Below, piece after piece: positions 7,037-8,012 of a stretch of DNA of 8,012 nt. The stretch is from Candidatus Aminicenantota bacterium. GTDB lineage: Bacteria > Acidobacteriota > Aminicenantia > Aminicenantales > JAFGAV01. Positions within the stretch are counted from its first letter, which is position 1. The number at the start of each line of letters is the position of its first letter. Location: positions 1 to 8,012 of the forward strand of contig VGJG01000061.1 in assembly GCA_016867615.1 (NCBI GenBank), read 5' to 3'. The position numbers were made by a program, and so were the translations under genes. The notes beneath the pieces were generated by a model. It saw only the letters and a list, made by a program, of their open reading frames with translations, had not been told where the DNA came from and did not search any database.

Positions 7037-7173
7037 TTTTTTGGAGTGCGGCATCGCGATGCCGCCCGCTTCGAACACCGACAAGAAGGGTCGTTCGAAC
7101 TTTTTTCGACGAAGACTCTGAGGTCCCGCATTGGATTTCGCGATGAATGGGATGCTTAGGCCCGACCCAAATT
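7037..7173. repeat. GGAGTGCGGC-type dispersed repeat, copy 2 (overlaps malQ 3' end)
   Basis: It starts TTTTTTGGAGTGCGGC (7037-7052) with an 18-nt perfect palindrome (GCGGCATC-GC-GATGCCGC, 7048-7065). It continues with a TTCGAAC/GTTCGAA inverted repeat (7070-7076, 7093-7099) followed by T6 (7101-7106), and ends TTAGGCCCGACCCAAAT (7156-7172). Compared with 5952-6035 it carries about 50 more internal bases. The malQ stop and last codons lie in its right end. The T6 hairpin is oriented to act on plus-strand transcripts, where no gene is seen. Confidence 0.7.
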
Positions 7174-8012
7174 AAAAAGGCGGGAGGCGAGCGCGGCGTC
7201 GGCGAGGCCGGGGGCAAGGCGCCAGAGCCAGTTGCCGGAGACGGTGGAGGGGGTGTTCATCCGCGCCTCGGAGCCCAGAGCCAGGACATCCTGCATGGGG
7301 ACGATCATCGTGTCGGCCGCGGACGCCAGGAGCTTCCGGATAAGCTCCCACGGGACTTCCTCGGCGCCGACCTCGCGGCCGACGAACTCGAAGAGGATCC
7401 TCTTCTGCTCCGCGGTCGCCTCTTCCTCGAACCAGCCCCGCGCCGTGTTGTTGTCGTGCGTCCCCGTGTAGGCCACGCAGTTCCGCGGGTAGTTCGCCGG
7501 GTTGTAGGGGTGCGTCGCGAAATCCGGCCCGAAGGCGAACAGAAGAACCTTCATGCCCGGGAATCCGAACCGCTCCATGACGGCGCGGACATCATCGGTG
7601 ATGATCCCCAGGTCCTCGGCGACGAGAGGCGGCGCCCCGAACCGCTCCCGCAGGCGCTCGAAGAAATCCACGGCCGGCGCCTCGACCCACCGACCGTTGA
7701 GCGCGGTCCTCTCCCCGGCCGGCACTTCCCAGTAGGCCACGAGCCCCCGGAAGTGGTCGATGCGCACCGCGTCGAACAGCGCCAGGTTGCGCTCGACCCG
7801 GCGCAGCCACCAGTCGTAGCCCGTCGCCCGCGCCCGCTCCCAGTCGTACACGGGGTTGCCCCACAACTGCCCCGTGGCGCTGAAGTAATCCGGCGGCACG
7901 CCCGCCACGGCCGCCGGCCGCATCCCGCCGTCGAGCTTGAACAGCCCGGGATGCGCCCAGATGTCGGCCGAGGCGTGGTTGACGTAGATGGGCATGTCGC
8001 CCATGACGCGCA
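7156..8012 (-). CDS. malQ: 4-alpha-glucanotransferase (amylomaltase, GH77), C-terminal part
   Basis: The enzyme transfers alpha-1,4-glucan segments between maltooligosaccharides in the cytoplasm, in glycogen/maltodextrin metabolism. About 284 C-terminal residues are visible; GH77 enzymes are about 500 residues or longer, so the start lies right of the window. The frame is open to the edge, and the ATG at 8002-8004 is internal (RVMGDMPIYV is the usual I-x-GDxPIfV block). Numbering from that Met: GVPPDYFSATGQLWGNPVYDW (starting 35, near invariant), RIDHFRG with nucleophile Asp83, VAEDLG with acid/base Glu130, YTGTHDNNT with Asp184, and RMNTPSTVSGNWLWR near the C-terminus. All three catalytic carboxylates are present. 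The protein ends LFNLGRA, and these last codons coincide with the edge of a dispersed repeat shared with the PIN gene 3' end. Confidence 0.94.
   Translation of the reverse strand, partial: RVMGDMPIYVNHASADIWAHPGLFKLDGGMRPAAVAGVPPDYFSATGQLWGNPVYDWERARATGYDWWLRRVERNLALFDAVRIDHFRGLVAYWEVPAGERTALNGRWVEAPAVDFFERLRERFGAPPLVAEDLGIITDDVRAVMERFGFPGMKVLLFAFGPDFATHPYNPANYPRNCVAYTGTHDNNTARGWFEEEATAEQKRILFEFVGREVGAEEVPWELIRKLLASAADTMIVPMQDVLALGSEARMNTPSTVSGNWLWRLAPGLADAALASRLFNLGRA

Noticed and set aside
7070..7106. Intrinsic terminator for malQ or the wHTH operon
   Set aside because: The T run is on the plus-strand side, while both neighbouring genes are on the minus strand, so it cannot terminate them.
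6969..7217. 82-codon minus-strand ORF spanning the repeat and malQ 3' end
   Set aside because: It is the dispersed repeat read in another frame and overlaps malQ codons. No independent start signal; kept only as a remark on the repeat staying open.

Overview
High-GC bacterial chromosomal DNA, roughly 65% GC judged by eye, with dense ORFs and short intergenic gaps rich in repeats. No marker gene fixes the taxon. An Acidobacteria/Aminicenantes-like or other GC-rich non-actinobacterial lineage is only a guess. No rRNA, tRNA, CRISPR array or transposase was seen.

Layout. (1) 1-3242, plus strand: the 3' part of an AbgB/ACY1L2-like M20 amidohydrolase, then after a repeat-bearing gap an Asp/Glu racemase-superfamily protein, then 19 nt later a D-Ala-D-Ala-ligase-like ATP-grasp enzyme. 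Together they look like a small amino-acid racemisation, amide ligation and amide hydrolysis locus. The racemase gene is the oddest object here. At 510 codons it is about twice the usual length, because the catalytic core is interrupted by an Ala-rich leader, a (TCA)11 serine tract and two insertions. Each insertion carries a copy of one 98-bp hairpin-rich repeat. (2) 3368-4603, minus strand: a CapA-like metallophosphoesterase, converging on the ligase. (3) 4604-4886: a divergent, repeat-rich regulatory region with a good promoter for each flanking gene, both so close to the ATG that the mRNAs may be leaderless. (4) 4887-5945, plus strand: an MscS-family mechanosensitive channel. (5) 6018-6972, minus strand: a winged-helix regulator or antitoxin gene overlapping a PIN-domain (VapC-type) RNase gene, apparently a toxin-antitoxin operon with its own palindromic operator. 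(6) 7156-8012, minus strand: the C-terminal part of 4-alpha-glucanotransferase (MalQ, GH77), running off the window.

Three repeat families recur: the 98-bp element inside the racemase gene; a block shared by the gaps on both sides of the CapA gene (3255-3307 and 4740-4800); and an element that abuts, and supplies the last codons and stop of, both the PIN gene and malQ (5952-6035 and 7037-7173). The strongest leads are the coding-sequence-tolerated repeat, the stop-codon-donating repeat, the atypical winged-helix/PIN pair and the recurring leaderless promoter layout.
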